DNA from: Mortierella sp. BCC40632
Taxonomy: Eukaryota; Mortierellomycota; Mortierellomycetes; Mortierellales; Mortierellaceae
Length of the DNA: 64,000 bases
NCBI GenBank assembly: GCA_011634665.1
Contig: WAEK01000001.1
Span: 2,726,001 to 2,790,000 of the forward strand
Direction: 5' to 3'
Shown: positions 34,479 through 46,819 of the stretch, piece by piece
How positions within the stretch are numbered: position 1 is the stretch's first letter
Layout of the letters: each line of letters starts with the position of its first letter
Notes under the pieces: generated by a model
What the model saw: the letters and a program-made list of their open reading frames with translations, nothing else
What the model was told of the DNA's origin: nothing
Database searches by the model: none
Program-made: the position numbers and the translations under genes

Positions 34479-37400
34479 TATGTCCAGTGGAGGCGTGGAA
34501 AGGAGCGTGCGGTCGAGGCAAAGGCGCGGTGCAGTCTGCAGCCGAGCAGGATCGCGCGCGAGAGGGCAGGGCGGCTGAGGGGCAGGGACAGGCGGTGCTG
34601 AAAGAGAGGGCGTGGGGCGAGGGGACAGGTCAGAGAGTCGAGTAGGCGAGAAAGAGAGAAATGAGAAAAGAAAAGAAAAACAAAAGAAAGAAAAAGAGAG
34701 AAAATGTGCAGTGTGGTGATTTTGTGGTCGCCTGCGAGGTGCTCGGGAGCTGGTGACAGGGATGCGGGGAGAGAAGAAGAAGAAGAGAGGAGGCAATTGC
34801 GGATCGACGGTGTATTTTTGGGTCCAGGGAATGAGTAGAGTGGGGAGAAGAAGGGGCCCAGTGGAGCAGGGACAAGACGCAAGATGCGGATGCGGGAGCA
34901 GCGGCCTGTGGGGAGGGATCTTTCAATCGAGATGCACGCGCGGTAACACGGATGAAGGCGCTGAGAAGAAAGCGGGCGCGGAAGTGTTCGTGCGCACGCT
35001 TAAAAGAGAAAAAAAAACCGCACTTTACGCGGAGCAGCTGCCAGGCGGGGCGGACACAAGGACGCCTGGAAAGAAGGAGGAGATAGAGGAGAAGGTGGTG
35101 GTGGACGAGGAGGAAGAAGAATAAGAGAGGAGGAGGAAGAGGAGGAGGAGGAAGCAGCAGGAGGGGAAAACAACAGCAGCCGCTTGCGCACGAGAAGGGG
35201 AGAGAGACGACGCGCCGTGTTTTGGCCATGTCCTGCGCGCGGCCGTCTTTCAGAAGGCAGAGCGGAGCCGGAGGCCCCTCTTTGCCGGCGCCTGGCGGCG
35301 AGTAGAGGATGTGGAAATTAAACGGCGGCTGTTGTGCGGAGGTTATTCGCTCCCACGAGCGGGAGAGGCAGGAAATCAAGGGGGCGAACAAGTCCGTCGC
35401 AATGGCCACGGCCCATGGAGGCCTATGGAGGTCCATGGTCCATGGGTATGGATGGCCCTTTGGCCTGTCTACAGATACTCGCTCCTAGACCCCCCTCCCT
35501 ATCCTATCATGCTCTTGTTGGCGCTGTCGATGTTCCACCCGCTCTGATAGTAGGCCCCGCGAAGAAAGACCTGTGTCAATGTGTGCGCGTACGAGAGCAA
35601 CGGGGCCATGATAGAAATCAAGTTCTTGGTGACCAGGAGTAGGATCTCCTCTCTTTCTCTTTCTTCAGCTGTGGTTTGTTTTTCATCCGCTCGGGTTCAT
35701 TTCTTGGTCAGGCAGCATTTACCTGGTCGGGAATGCACGAGTCCAGAAGAGAAACAAGAGGAGTGTGCATGTTGACAGCCTTGGCCTCAGCGAGGCATGC
35801 ACCATGGTTCAATATTCAGGGGGTGCTGAACATGAACAAGAGTGCGGGAAGAGAGAGTTCAAGGGTGAAGACGGAAAGACAACGATCACGACCAGGAGGG
35901 TCTCTCTTGTGATTTTGTATGTTGTCTCTCTTCTGCAGCCATATCCAAACATGACACGAGACAGCTCGCACAGGAACCAACCAAAAAAAAAAAAAAAAAA
36001 AAAAAAAAATCGGCCGCGCGTGTGGGTCCAGAATGGGCGAAGGGATTAATGTTGCCAGTAACTCTAAGGGGAGACTAATGTCGGGGTAGCGACCGGGGAA
36101 AGGACGCGGGCGGGACAAACTCCTTGACGTTGTCCAAGTGGGGCCAAAATGATGGCCTGTGCACGTCTTCTCGGCGACCCAATCCCTCCTTTTTCCCTGA
36201 TACTCCCTTCGCGCCTCGCTCTTGTCGTCCCTCGCTACCGTTGCCTTGCAACTGTCAGCGGTCGCCAGCTGGTAACGGTCTTCCAGGCGCTAATCATGGA
36301 TGAGGAACCACCAGCTCGTCCATAGAAGATAACAAAGCCGTGCTCCTCCTTGAACTAGGAGGCGAGCTTTGGATGGTGCTAGTGTCAAGCTTGTTCCTTT
36401 GTGAGATCCAGTAAATGATTGTCTAAAAAGGCTATGTGTACGCCGCGGGATGGGCATCCCGTATTTGATGTGCAATGGCTGGGGCTGTTCGCTGCGCACA
36501 GCGAGCTTTACTTCAGCCGAGGGCGGGCCTCCTGTACTTCATGAGCCATGCACAAACCAAAAGACCCAACTAACTCAGACTCAGGTGGCTAGTGCTTTGG
36601 CGATAGGAGCATCGCCGACCTGGATAGGCCAGAAATCGGGAAAAAGTCATGGCAATGACACTCTCTCATATCCAATTAGAAACAGGTCGCAACGTAGGCC
36701 ATGCTTTGAATCGCGAATTGATGTTCGCAGAGATGAGCGATAAGTAGTTCTGCGTGTGAGCGACGCGTGTGGCAGACGAGATGTTGATTTTCGGCAATAT
36801 CGCGCACGCTCGACGCGTGAACCACCCTGTCCTGTCCGGCAGCAAGCAAGGACCCTTAGTATTTGTCACATCGGGACCAATGATGCGAGTCGATCGCAAG
36901 CCTTGCCCGGTGACCGCCACGATCTCCTGGATAAATCCCGACGGCGCTTTGTATGGCCGCGCCCCAAGGCTCCACGCCACGAGGTATATTCGCATACACC
37001 GGTACAAAGGCAGGCTGCGATGGAGCGCTACCCATGGCTGGAGTCACAAGGCGTTACAGGAGTCACTTCATCGCGAGCAGGCGTTGTCTGGCCACACTGC
37101 ACTGCCGAGCTGTAAAGGGGAGCCGCTCCAGAGCAAAGCCGGCCTGATATCTTCTGCAAGGACGACCACGACGGCGAAGGGATGATCAAAACAAGGTGGA
37201 AAGGGCTCACTACCCGTTCTTCCCTGTACTACCCCCCGATCCTTGCCTCCGGACCCCTCTCATCGCTCTTGTGCTTCTATCATGCAAGAGAGGTGAGGCA
37301 CAGAAGTACTGGAGAACGAGACAACACTGACAGGTACCTTTGGATTGCTTGAGTAAACAAGCACGGCATCGACTTGGCTTTGCATGCAGCAGTGATGAAG

Positions 37401-38254
37401 ACGCCCCAAGGAGAGAACCACAAGGGAGTCCCAGAGTTAAGGAGGGGGGACCACAAAGAGTGGCCCCTTCTCTTTGTCGCGCTCCAGCTCTTTTTTTTTT
37501 TTTTTTTTTTTTTTTTCATAAATGCACATGAACGCATGTTGGTCCGCACTACGACAACACAGTGCATGAGAGTCGACGCACAGGAGACCTCTCGCAGTCT
37601 TGATACAACCTCAGTGAAAGAGACAGAGTGAGTTTGGATAGGCGTGTATAATTCTGCAAAATGGCTTCATCTTCGTCGATGCCTGAATATGCGCCATGTT
37701 GGCTGTCCACAAAGCGGTTTGGTCGTTTTTTTTTTTTTTTTTTTTTTTTGGCGGTGACATTGAGTAACAGAGCAGCAGGGTGAACTTCACCTTTCCCATC
37801 TCTCCGTCCCACGCCGTCCCACGGCCCCTGTGCGGCCCACAAACCACCGACCGACACGCTCACGCGCCCTCATCCCCCTGCTTGGCCATGTTCCCCCACC
37901 CACCCCTCTGCCCCTTACTTAATAATAACACTCCGCGCCCTCATCGCGGGCGTCTACTCTTTCCTCCTCCCTCTACTTCGCTTTCCTGTCCTCCACTGTC
38001 GTGTCGATCGCCTCCACCTTCCCCTTCTCGTCTCAACTCTGTCTGACCCAAGGCCCAGCCAGGAGTTTGTTCATCCGAACAAGTGAACCCATCGTAGTGT
38101 GCAAGCAATAGCATCACAAGAAAAAGACAGAAAAACAACACTGCTTCTCCCACTCACATCCTTTCTACACTTACGCGACTCCGGATCCGCCTATCCCTGC
38201 CAATCCACCCCTTGGACAACATCTTTTTTTTTTTTCCCACAAAGACAGTGTAGA
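34479..38254. other. Divergent intergenic region (3.8 kb)
   Basis: The longest gene-free stretch here, between the poly-Q protein (-) and the nucleotidyltransferase (+). It has purine-rich DNA (34630-35160), A/T runs (35983-36009, 37490-37516, 37726-37749, 38224-38235) and several frames of 60-138 codons without any recognisable domain. The 36.4-37.2 kb part is less biased in composition and could hold a non-coding RNA or a small unknown gene, but I see no direct support. Confidence 0.4.
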
Positions 38255-39530
38255 ATGATCACGACCACAACAGCCATAATGATCAACGCTTCGTCTATGT
38301 CTGCAGCAGTGGCTACGAACACGACCATGACCACAACCACAACTACGAGCACGGCCTCGGCCCCTCCAGAGTTCATCCAAAAGCTCACGGAGGACATGGT
38401 CAAGCATGCTGAGGTAACGACAAGGCGCCAAAAGTGCCTAACAGCTGTATGGAGCTGTTCTGGATGCATCTTTTGACCGGAACCGGCCTGAGGACGTATT
38501 AATTGGATGCGTTGCCTTGTCTGAAGGGACATCTTTTGTACAGTGCTTTTTTTTTTTTTTTTTTTTTTGTTGTTGTATCCTCGCTATTCCACTCTCTCGT
38601 TCTCTCACGCATTTACGCCCTCGCAATATGTTTTCTTACTCTCTTTCAACGTTATATTAACATACAGAGAGGGCACGCCTTCTTTGCATTGCCGCTTCAC
38701 CGGGTACTCTTTTGATCATAGACGCTCACTATCTCTGGGGAAGGGAGACAGCTCCGAGAGAACCTTGTGGCTCGAGTCCAAGGGATTCTGAACACGGAGT
38801 GGCCAAAGGAGGCAAAAGTCGAGCCATTCGGGTAAGCCTGAGGAGGGGGGTCTTGAATGGAATGCTCCCCGAGACCCCTTCCCCAACAATCGTGCATCCG
38901 AGGATGAAGCAAAAGATGATGATGGGTGCGATGCACATTTCCATGTGAAACAGTCCATCCTACCCCTGACTGACCGACAATAATATGCTGACCTGACAGT
39001 GATGTATCCTTCTTCCCCGACTTGGAACTCAAACAACCATAGCTCCTTTGCATCTGGACTCGGGACAGATTCGAGTGACCTTGACCTAGTTATCGTGCCC
39101 GCGCTTCATGACCATGAGCAAGAGTTGCTAGCCCCGGGAAGGTACCGGGATCTCTTTGTACTTAAGACTCTCTTTCTGCGATGTAAGTGTCCTTTTTTTT
39201 TTTTAGCTCAAACCCCTGCGGAACGCCCCTCACATAACCCTTCCACACTGCACACACCTTTTTTCCTTCCAGTCGCACATAAGCAAAATGTGTATTACAG
39301 GCGCACATACGCACACTAAGCGAGCGCGAACACGAACACGGAGAAAGCTGCCCAGCGGGTTGATCCTTTCGTTTACGTCGTTCAGGGACCTGGTATCGAG
39401 AAACTGTCGCACTTGCGCTGTTTCACGCCTTTTTTCTGTTTTTTCTGTTCTGTTTTGTTCTGTTCTGTTGTCCAGATGTCGCTTCTTCGATCGGGGATGC
39501 GTGAGATGCATGGGATGCGCCATTACCTTA

Positions 39531-39563
<33 letters not shown>

Positions 39564-40557
39564 TAAAGAGAGAGACAACGTATTTGTTGCCTGGGACTTC
39601 TTCTCTCATTTCCAAACTGAATCGATCGGCGTTATCTACAGTTAGAACGATGTCCAACGATAATCAAAGACAGTTACCCCGTCTCATTTCTCAGAATACT
39701 AACTTACTAACTATTCAATTCGGACCTTTTTTTTTTCTTTCTTTCTTTCTACAAAACAACAATACTTTTCGATTCTATCGAATACCGGTTTAGATAGCAT
39801 GAAGGATGTCGAAGTAATTCCCGGGACCCGTATCCTCTTTCTACGGTTCACAGATCATAAGACAGGGATCCGGGTTGAAGTCAATTATGGTCACTACGCA
39901 GGACTCTATAATACTCGACTCATTGAATCCTATCTTCAAGCAGATGAACGGGTCCGGACATTCTTAACCATCGTCAAGGCCTTTGTGAGAGCTCGTGGAA
40001 TCAATTCGCCGACCTTGGGCTCGCTCAGCAGCTATTGTTATACCTTGATGGCCATCTCTTATTTACAATCGCTTGCAGATCCCATCTTGCCAACCCTTCA
40101 GGACCCACATCTCTTACCACACAATGTTCCTCATCCAGGACCATTTGGATCCACTCAGTATGTTAATGTTGCCTTCACAAGTCCATCACGGGTTCGGACG
40201 TTTGTCCCGTTGAACAACATGACACTGGGTGAGCTATTCATTGGATTCTTGGAATACTATGGAAAGAAATTCGATTACGCAGGATCATGTGTGAGCATCC
40301 GGTGTGGAGGCGTGATCCCAAGAGAAAACACACCTCCAATCTGGTCGAGTGATGTCTTTGTAGTCGAGGACCCTTTTCTTCTCGATTTCAATGTGGCAGG
40401 CGAGGTGTCTGAATTCATGGTCGGCATCATTCGACATGAATTTCAGGCAGCGCTTCAGGCTCTTCGAGGGGACCGTGGATTGAGCACCATCTTGACTACT
40501 CGGATACCCTATAACGGGTCCGAGCTTGCTTTAAAACAAAAGAGTATGACTTCATAA
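38255..40557 (+). CDS. Cid1-type terminal nucleotidyltransferase (non-canonical poly(A)/poly(U) polymerase)
   Basis: Adds nucleotides to RNA 3' ends in RNA turnover. Exons: 38255-38413, 38722-38831, 39043-39182, 39794-40557; in phase, 390 residues. A Thr-rich N-terminus (MITTTTAIMINASS) is followed by RVQGILNTEWP and the nucleotidyltransferase core: GSFASGLGTDSSDLDL, with metal ligands D102 and D104. The third carboxylate position, normally Asp (as in the Cid1 CDIGFNN block), reads IRVEVNYG, so it is Glu (E165, codon 39877-39879). NSPTLGSLSSYCYTLM is the family's central-domain motif, and a PAP-associated block (LGELFIGFLEYYG) follows. All other family marks are normal, and I see no zinc finger or RRM. 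Converges with RMD5 (762 bp between stops). Confidence 0.9.
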
Positions 40558-41319
40558 AGCCAAACCTCCAGCATCAGTCAAAAAAAAAAAAAAAGTTTTA
40601 AAAGGGGAGGGGAAGAGAAAAAAAAGTAATTAAGAACGATAGGTAGAAAAGAGAGTAGTTCATAGTGAAAGCGTCGCGTCTTCCAGCATGCAACTCTGCG
40701 TATACCTGGGGAAAGAAGGTGCATAGAAATAGAGGGAGGAAAAAAAAAAAATACAACAACGGCACATTTGAGAGCGCTTCTCTCTCTCTTTCTCTCTCTC
40801 TCTCTCCGATGGGGCGATTGTCGGACTGTCATTCTGCCCCTGAAACACCTGTTGCAAAGACGGGGACCGGATCAGAGTGAGCTTCAGGGTGGGTCACTTC
40901 ATGACAAGATACCGTAGTTTAAGCCCAATAAGGTTGAGTGCATTACTTTGAGTTCAGGAATCAAGAATACCTGAAAGTACGTACCCTCTCTCTGTTAAAT
41001 ATCCAGAAAGGGCATCTTCCATAATCCTTCCGCTAAAGTTTCTGCAATAGTCTGATGGCAGCGGATCAAATTCTTTCAGCTCGTTCCTCTCATTTCTTTG
41101 GTTTAATGTTACCATGCTCAACGTGACTTCAAAGCCCCTCCTTTCAATATCACAAATAGTGGACATGATAGAAGAGATCTCAGAGTGCGCCACAATTGTG
41201 GGTAGAGTATACCGAGGGTTTATTGAGCCGCTGGGGGATGGGTTCTTTATTTACATTTAGCAATTTTGTTGTAGCTCCCCTGGTTTTTTTCCCCTTTCAT
41301 ATTAGTACTAGAAACTTGT
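40558..41319. other. Convergent intergenic region
   Basis: 3' flanks of the nucleotidyltransferase (+) and RMD5 (-). Short A-runs at 40580-40593 and 40740-40750, and a CT repeat at about 40781-40805. A minus-strand frame of 79 codons (41193-40954) has no recognisable features. Confidence 0.45.
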
Positions 41320-43451
41320 TTAGAAATGTACCGGCTTTGCCATAGCTGCAGAGGACTCTGTGGGGCAGTAAGGACATTTCAGTCTAATGACACGAAGTCA
41401 TAGAGTTGGGAGATGTAAATACACATAGGGGAGCATGTAAACAATAAGTCCCGTTAGTCATCTCTTGATTGTGTAGCAAGTAACATAAACAGTTAAAAAA
41501 AAAAAAAAAAAAAAAAAGCAAGGCGATAGGAGAACACCTTTTTTTTTTTTTTTACCTAGAAGTGCCTCGACAGAGCTTCTGCAAGCTCTCTTGACAGATA
41601 ACATGGCCACAAACCATCATCATTGGAGGGTTCGTCTCGGAGGCCTGTTCTTTTGACACTGGGCATGTAAAAACAGAATGGAACTTGACATCGTCCGTCA
41701 GGTTGATCTCAACCTATTGTTTCATATGTATATTAATGCATTAAAGCGGCCAGGGAATAATGTTAGGTCTCAGGGCCAGAAATGTAGAAAGCACCGAAAT
41801 GAGAAAGAGCTGATTCATAAAAAAGACAGTGTTTCAACTATACCGGTAGCTCGCTCTGCTGACTCCACTCCGTTTTCTTGGCCTTCATGATAGTTGACAC
41901 CTTGATAATAGTCGGGATTGCCTGAGTTCCAACGGTACAGCTATCGAAGTAGCAGCGAGAGTTAGTAACTGGTCTTCTTAATCTGGAGTGTTGTCGCTGA
42001 CCTTGCATGCGAGTGCAGTTGGTCATACCTGACATAGAGTGGACTTTCGCACGAGAGTCCGATGAGACTACAAAAGTCTCGGGTAAAAATATGCTGGAGA
42101 TCCGCGGTGGCGTTAGGGGTGATAAGATCTGCATAGGGTGTGCGGGGGCGGTCAATGAAAATGAGACTGCACATAAGGCGATTGATCTCTAATAAGGTGA
42201 AAGGACATCGGCAAACAAAAGAAGCAATCGCATCAGTCAGTTGGTCGGCGAACAAGAGGACTATCAAAACTAGAACGAGTCCACTTTGAGATTTTACCTT
42301 GAGTATGGCGGTTCCCAAAGTATCCAAAATTTTGCTGTGCATATGAGATGGCTTTGTGGATTTCACGCGCCTCCAAAAATTGCAGGAATCTTTGTCGGTG
42401 AAGTTTAAACTCCAACGTGCTAGTTCGTTTCTCAAGTCCACTTCTATGTCGTGTAGCCCACCTAATGGTTGACAATTCGTTAAAGTATACCTATCAGCTG
42501 TTTGTTTCATTTGTCCACTGGATAAAGAGAGCTCTTGGGTCCTCGCAGTGAGGCTAGGGTGAAGACTTGGAACGTAATTCCTGTTACGTACATTAATGCA
42601 GGCTCCAGGTTGTTTTCTTTCAGCGCAGCGACAATCTCAAACATTTCCATAAACTGGTGGCGAATCTCGTCTGGAACAGTGATGTGTGCTTCCTGTTAGT
42701 CATTACAAAGTGGGAAGCGAATAGTCGAGCGGTCAGTACGAGTAATTCACGTCGTCCTCTTTCTCTAAAATAGTTCCAAGCATTCATCCTTAGTCAAGGT
42801 AAAAATAGGTGGGTGTGGCAAGTGGGAATACATGCCTGTGCAAACTTGTCTCCGATCTCAAAGTTTCCTTGGCGAATAAAATGCGCGGCTATCGTATTTT
42901 TGAGAATATGCTCCTTGTTGTCGAAGGCATGTGGACTGAGAGTGGACATCATGTCGCCCGTAAAGTTCTAAGTTTGTTCAAGACCAGATGTAGCTCATTG
43001 TAAGCACTCACTAACACATAGAAAATTAGGACTGACGTGGCCAATAATTTCGCAGAGGATGAGACCTGTGGTCCATCCCTGAAATTCACTCTCTTTACCT
43101 TGTCGACAGCTTTGGAGTACTTTGACAAAAGGCTTTGGAGTTCTTTGTATTCCTCAGATATCCCACTGGAAGTCGTCTTGACCGACTTTGTGAGGTTGAC
43201 AAGAGAAGCATTGACTGACAAAGGATCTGTTCAATGGTGAATACAAGAAACGTCCTATGAGATGAGTGCCAGCGCTTCAAGTTTAGGAAAGTAAAAGAGG
43301 CAGCATTTGTAGTACTAGTAGAATATGTACCAGACTGGATCTTTTCCTTGGCTTCTTTGACGACGGATATCAGGCGGTCAAGGGGATCATTCGCTTCAAG
43401 GGCGTGTTGCTTCTTGATGATCTTGTCGTAATCTTTGATGAACTTGTCCAT
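41320..43451 (-). CDS. RMD5: GID/CTLH E3 ubiquitin ligase subunit Rmd5/Gid2 (RMND5 family)
   Basis: RING-like subunit of the GID/CTLH E3 ligase, which in yeast degrades gluconeogenic enzymes. Exons: 43451-43331, 43226-43099, 42967-42836, 42692-42592, 42461-42298, 42188-42029, 41940-41844, 41713-41556, 41383-41320; in phase, 374 residues (human RMND5A is 391). The N-terminus is helical. [14 protein letters not shown] and [19 protein letters not shown] form the LisH part, and a CTLH domain follows ([20 protein letters not shown]). The C-terminal degenerate RING has C318 (CPVSKEQ), C336, H338 (CGHVIC), C341, C357 and C360 (KCPYCP), ending KPVHF. The third intron appears to begin with GC instead of GT. 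With CreC, this is the second gene here whose relatives act in ubiquitin and carbon control, but the two are 12 kb apart and unlinked. Confidence 0.95.
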
Positions 43452-44326
43452 GTTTCTACAATGTGTATGGAGCAGATACCAGAGATGTTGTTGATTATTG
43501 TGGTTGAAGCACGCAAACTGTTGAGTGGATGAAAGCAGAGGAAGTTCCAAGAAAGGAGTGGGATGGAGACAGCGATGAAGACAAATGCGGTGGAAAGGGG
43601 GGGAGGAGAAGAGGAGGGACGTGACCGCTTTGTGACCGCAGTGGTCTCTGGGGCCAGTTTCTTTTCCTGGTCAGCTCAACGCGTGGGTTAGGACTGTCCC
43701 AGTCAGGGGCAGCGAGAGAGAAGCTCGAAAAGAAGACCTCGAGCTCAAGTTTGAAGACTAGGAAGAATAGCTGCTCCAGTAGGCTCTTCAAATCAGCCCC
43801 CCAGTAAATGGAAACCTATTGTCAAAAGGTGCAGGCCCACATCTTGTGGCATACATGGCCCAAAGCACAGGGTCAGAGTGTGAGGCACACAGAGTCGAGT
43901 TGGGAGGTGAAAAAGATCCGACAATAGTGTGTTTTTGTGACCAAAGGGCGTCGCTGCTTCTTCCTCGAAGCTAATGTCTCTTGCTTGCTTGCAGGTTTGT
44001 CCTCACTTTTCAGCAACCCTTCTTGGTCGGCAAATTCTGTGTGGAGTTCAGAGCGTTTAACTCTTGCGAGACCGGACAAACCTTGTATCCAATCCTCCGG
44101 GGATTCTTTCTTATTTGCTTGAGTAGACATCGACAATTTGATTCGCCCATTATTTCATCTTTTTTGCTCATCTCCATTCGTAATTTCCATCCTATTCTTG
44201 CTCTTCATTCTTCTCCTCGTTCGACCAAAGCCCCCTGTTGCAAGAATAACACTGGGGACGCATTTGTCTCCTATCCTGCCCTATTGTGCTTTTACCCAAG
44301 CTCTCCCTCCACACATCCTTCCCCCA
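43452..44326. other. Divergent promoter region, RMD5 / BTB gene
   Basis: About 0.9 kb shared upstream DNA. The + strand part just before 44327 is CT-rich with a long in-frame open stretch lacking an ATG, which I take as 5' UTR. No gene was seen. Confidence 0.45.
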
Positions 44327-44909
44327 ATGCAAGCCAACCCGCAAGACTTTGACCACTCACGGGCACGTGTCTTCGCGCCTTCGTCTTCAATCTACCCATG
44401 TATTTGTCCATCGGTCGTGCTTCCCCCCTCAACACTCCCCGACGCGAATAATACCGATGGGAACAACTTTGGACCCACAAGTAACAGTAACCGAGAGTAT
44501 ACCTTTGTAAGATCCACCGATCCCACCTTAGCGCCTTCTCACGCGAGTCTATCCAATACACAACCCCGCCAGCTACCATACGTCCGATTGGATTCGAATA
44601 TGGAGCAATCCTTGTTCGCCCCTCACTCCCAGATAAATCATAGCCAGCAAGATCATGGCATGGCCTCACAACACCACCTTCGTTGGTCGCCTGAGGATTA
44701 CATACCACTTTCGCCACAGGACAATCCAACAATGATGTCTCCTTTAGAAAATCTCGACTACCCTCCTGTGTCCTACATTGCGGAAACTATCGCGAAAGAA
44801 CTTATGGCTCACGGGGCCGAAATGTTTAATCGCAAGTCAGATGCCACCTGCATTCTAGTTATTGGCAAAGCGCGTTACTATGCTCACGTCCGAATGCTCG
44901 CAGTAAGTT

Positions 44910-44941
<32 letters not shown>

Positions 44942-46214
44942 CATGAGGTCTTGAATAGCACCCTTTGTTCTTTCTGCTTGGATTGAAGGGATGGGGGTAG
45001 GAATGGGTGAAAGAGAATTTTTCTCACTTTTGAGGGTTCGAGGCGAGTGTATTTGCTCACAGCAATGGGCATGATCCAAAAACGCTTTGCTTTTTGTTTG
45101 GAGACAAAGCAAAAAAAAAAAAGAGGGCAAGCGCCATTCATCTTGTGGACAGGTCGTTTGTGACACAAGGGATGCATGTATGACCAAAGTATTGGATGTA
45201 TATTATACCATCCAAACAGAGAACTCTTTTGAACGATCTGACTGTTATAACACCTTGAATTGAAACGAATCAACAATGCATGGCGGCGACCATTCCCCTA
45301 CCTCTATTGCTATTGCTAACCTCACTTGTGTTTGAACTATAGTCCAGATCGCCTACTTTTAGGGATATCTTTGACGAGATGATCGCAAAGGGTGCTTGGA
45401 ACTTGACCGACACAGAGTCTTCATACGAAGAGGATTCATCTTCAAGCGAGATCATGCTTGATGACATGGATGAGGACTATCACATGAACGAAATGCCGGC
45501 CATTCTACCCAGTACTCTGGATATGACGATGAATGTTAGCTCAGGTTCGGTCGGGAGTGACCCAATCATGAGTGATATTCGACTAGGAGGAGGAAACAAC
45601 ACTAACGATATCGCTATCACCAACAATGACATGGAAACCTCAAGTGCTGGCTTAGAGTCTCTGAATACCCAGATATCTCAGTCACTTCACATTACCACGT
45701 CCGGACCCTTTTTGAAGAATGAATCTAGCAAATCTGACAGTGAGCAAGAAAGAGATACTGAGGGTAGTGATGACGACGGTGGCAGTGACTACGACAGCGA
45801 CAAAGATAGTGACGATGAAAACTTGCCTGTTTTGACCATCGAGTTATCGGATCCAACAGGCAGTCATATTGAAGAGCTGCTTTACTGGGTAACGTTTAAT
45901 TACCTTGAAAGAAAGCGGATGATACGGATTGCCTACTGTCCAACGTCTTGTTTATTCTTCTGACCCTGACTTGAAACTTTGATTCGCTCTTCTTACAGCT
46001 TTACACTGGCAACAATGATCGATGGCTCAACTCCTTCAACACAAACGACTATAGGTTTATCCTCAACAACATACTCTATCTCAAACTGGCGACAGATGAG
46101 GTTCTTCAGCTTTGTAAGGACTTTGAGTCTTCTCTGGAGATGCAAGGATTGGCTCAGCAGGTCCTAAGAAGGACGAGATCCTTGACTGGAAATTCAAGCT
46201 CTGACCAAGCATGA
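44327..46214 (+). CDS. BTB/POZ domain protein with acidic insertion
   Basis: Exons 44327-44902, 45343-45888 and 45999-46214 join in phase to 445 residues. The N-terminal 150 residues are disordered. A BTB fold follows: SDATCILVIGKARYYAHVRMLA, then across intron 1 SRSPTFRDIFDEMIAKG, matching the usual 'SDV...F.AH...L..RS..F..MF' pattern. Next comes about 130 residues rich in Ser, Asp and Glu (SEQERDTEGSDDDGG), and the fold resumes with VLTIELSDPTGSHIEELLYW, LYTGNNDRW and NNILYLKLATDEVL. BTB domains mediate dimerisation or bind Cullin-3. No BACK, Kelch or ankyrin region follows, so the partner is unknown. The start is the first ATG of the frame (MQANPQDF); the upstream open frame has none. Introns split the BTB domain twice. 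Confidence 0.8.
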
Positions 46215-46819
46215 GGATGTCTGCCGAGAGGAGGAGGGGGTGTTTGGTGTTTGTAAATAGTAAACAATAATACTTTGAAAGGTGAAAGAAAATCTTCGCT
46301 TGATTGTCACGCATCGGTTCTTGAAGCATGGCATAGTCAGCTTTGTGTCTTGCCAATTCCCCCTTCTCAGCAGATCAGTCATCCTCAGCTATAGCAATTC
46401 CATGAGGATCATCTGCAAAAAAGAAAAAGAAAAGAAAAAAAAGAAGACCCTTTCAAGAAGGATACACGAAGTTCACCCGTATTCCCTAATTAGGACTTGA
46501 AAAAGAAATGGACCATTCATGCACAACAGCACAACACAGAAAAAAAAAATTGAACAATTGAGCAATCGAACAATTGGGTGGTAAACGCATTTTTAAGACT
46601 ATAAAACACCTGCCATCTGTCGATGTTAAGGGGGGATGCAAACATCTCCCCCAGCATCTAGTGGAGAAAAAGAAAGATGCTTACACAAAGGGAAACAATT
46701 GGTCCCTGACGATCGACAGCATTTTGGAGAGGAATGACTCTAGATTTCGTTATCTCTACAAACTACTCTCTTGCACACTACCTCCTCCTTCAGAGATGGT
46801 CATACTAAATTAATCCCTG
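46215..46819. other. Convergent intergenic region
   Basis: 605 bp between the BTB gene and PPN1 stops. Contains A-rich bits (46418-46443, 46539-46549) and nothing else recognisable. Confidence 0.5.

Noticed and set aside
36666..37185. Overlapping frames of 113-138 codons on both strands
   Set aside because: No recognisable motif on either strand, and several mutually overlapping frames. A non-coding RNA cannot be excluded but has no direct support.
40954..41193. Minus-strand 79-codon frame just past RMD5
   Set aside because: RMD5 already ends at 41320 with the expected RING end; this frame has no family features.
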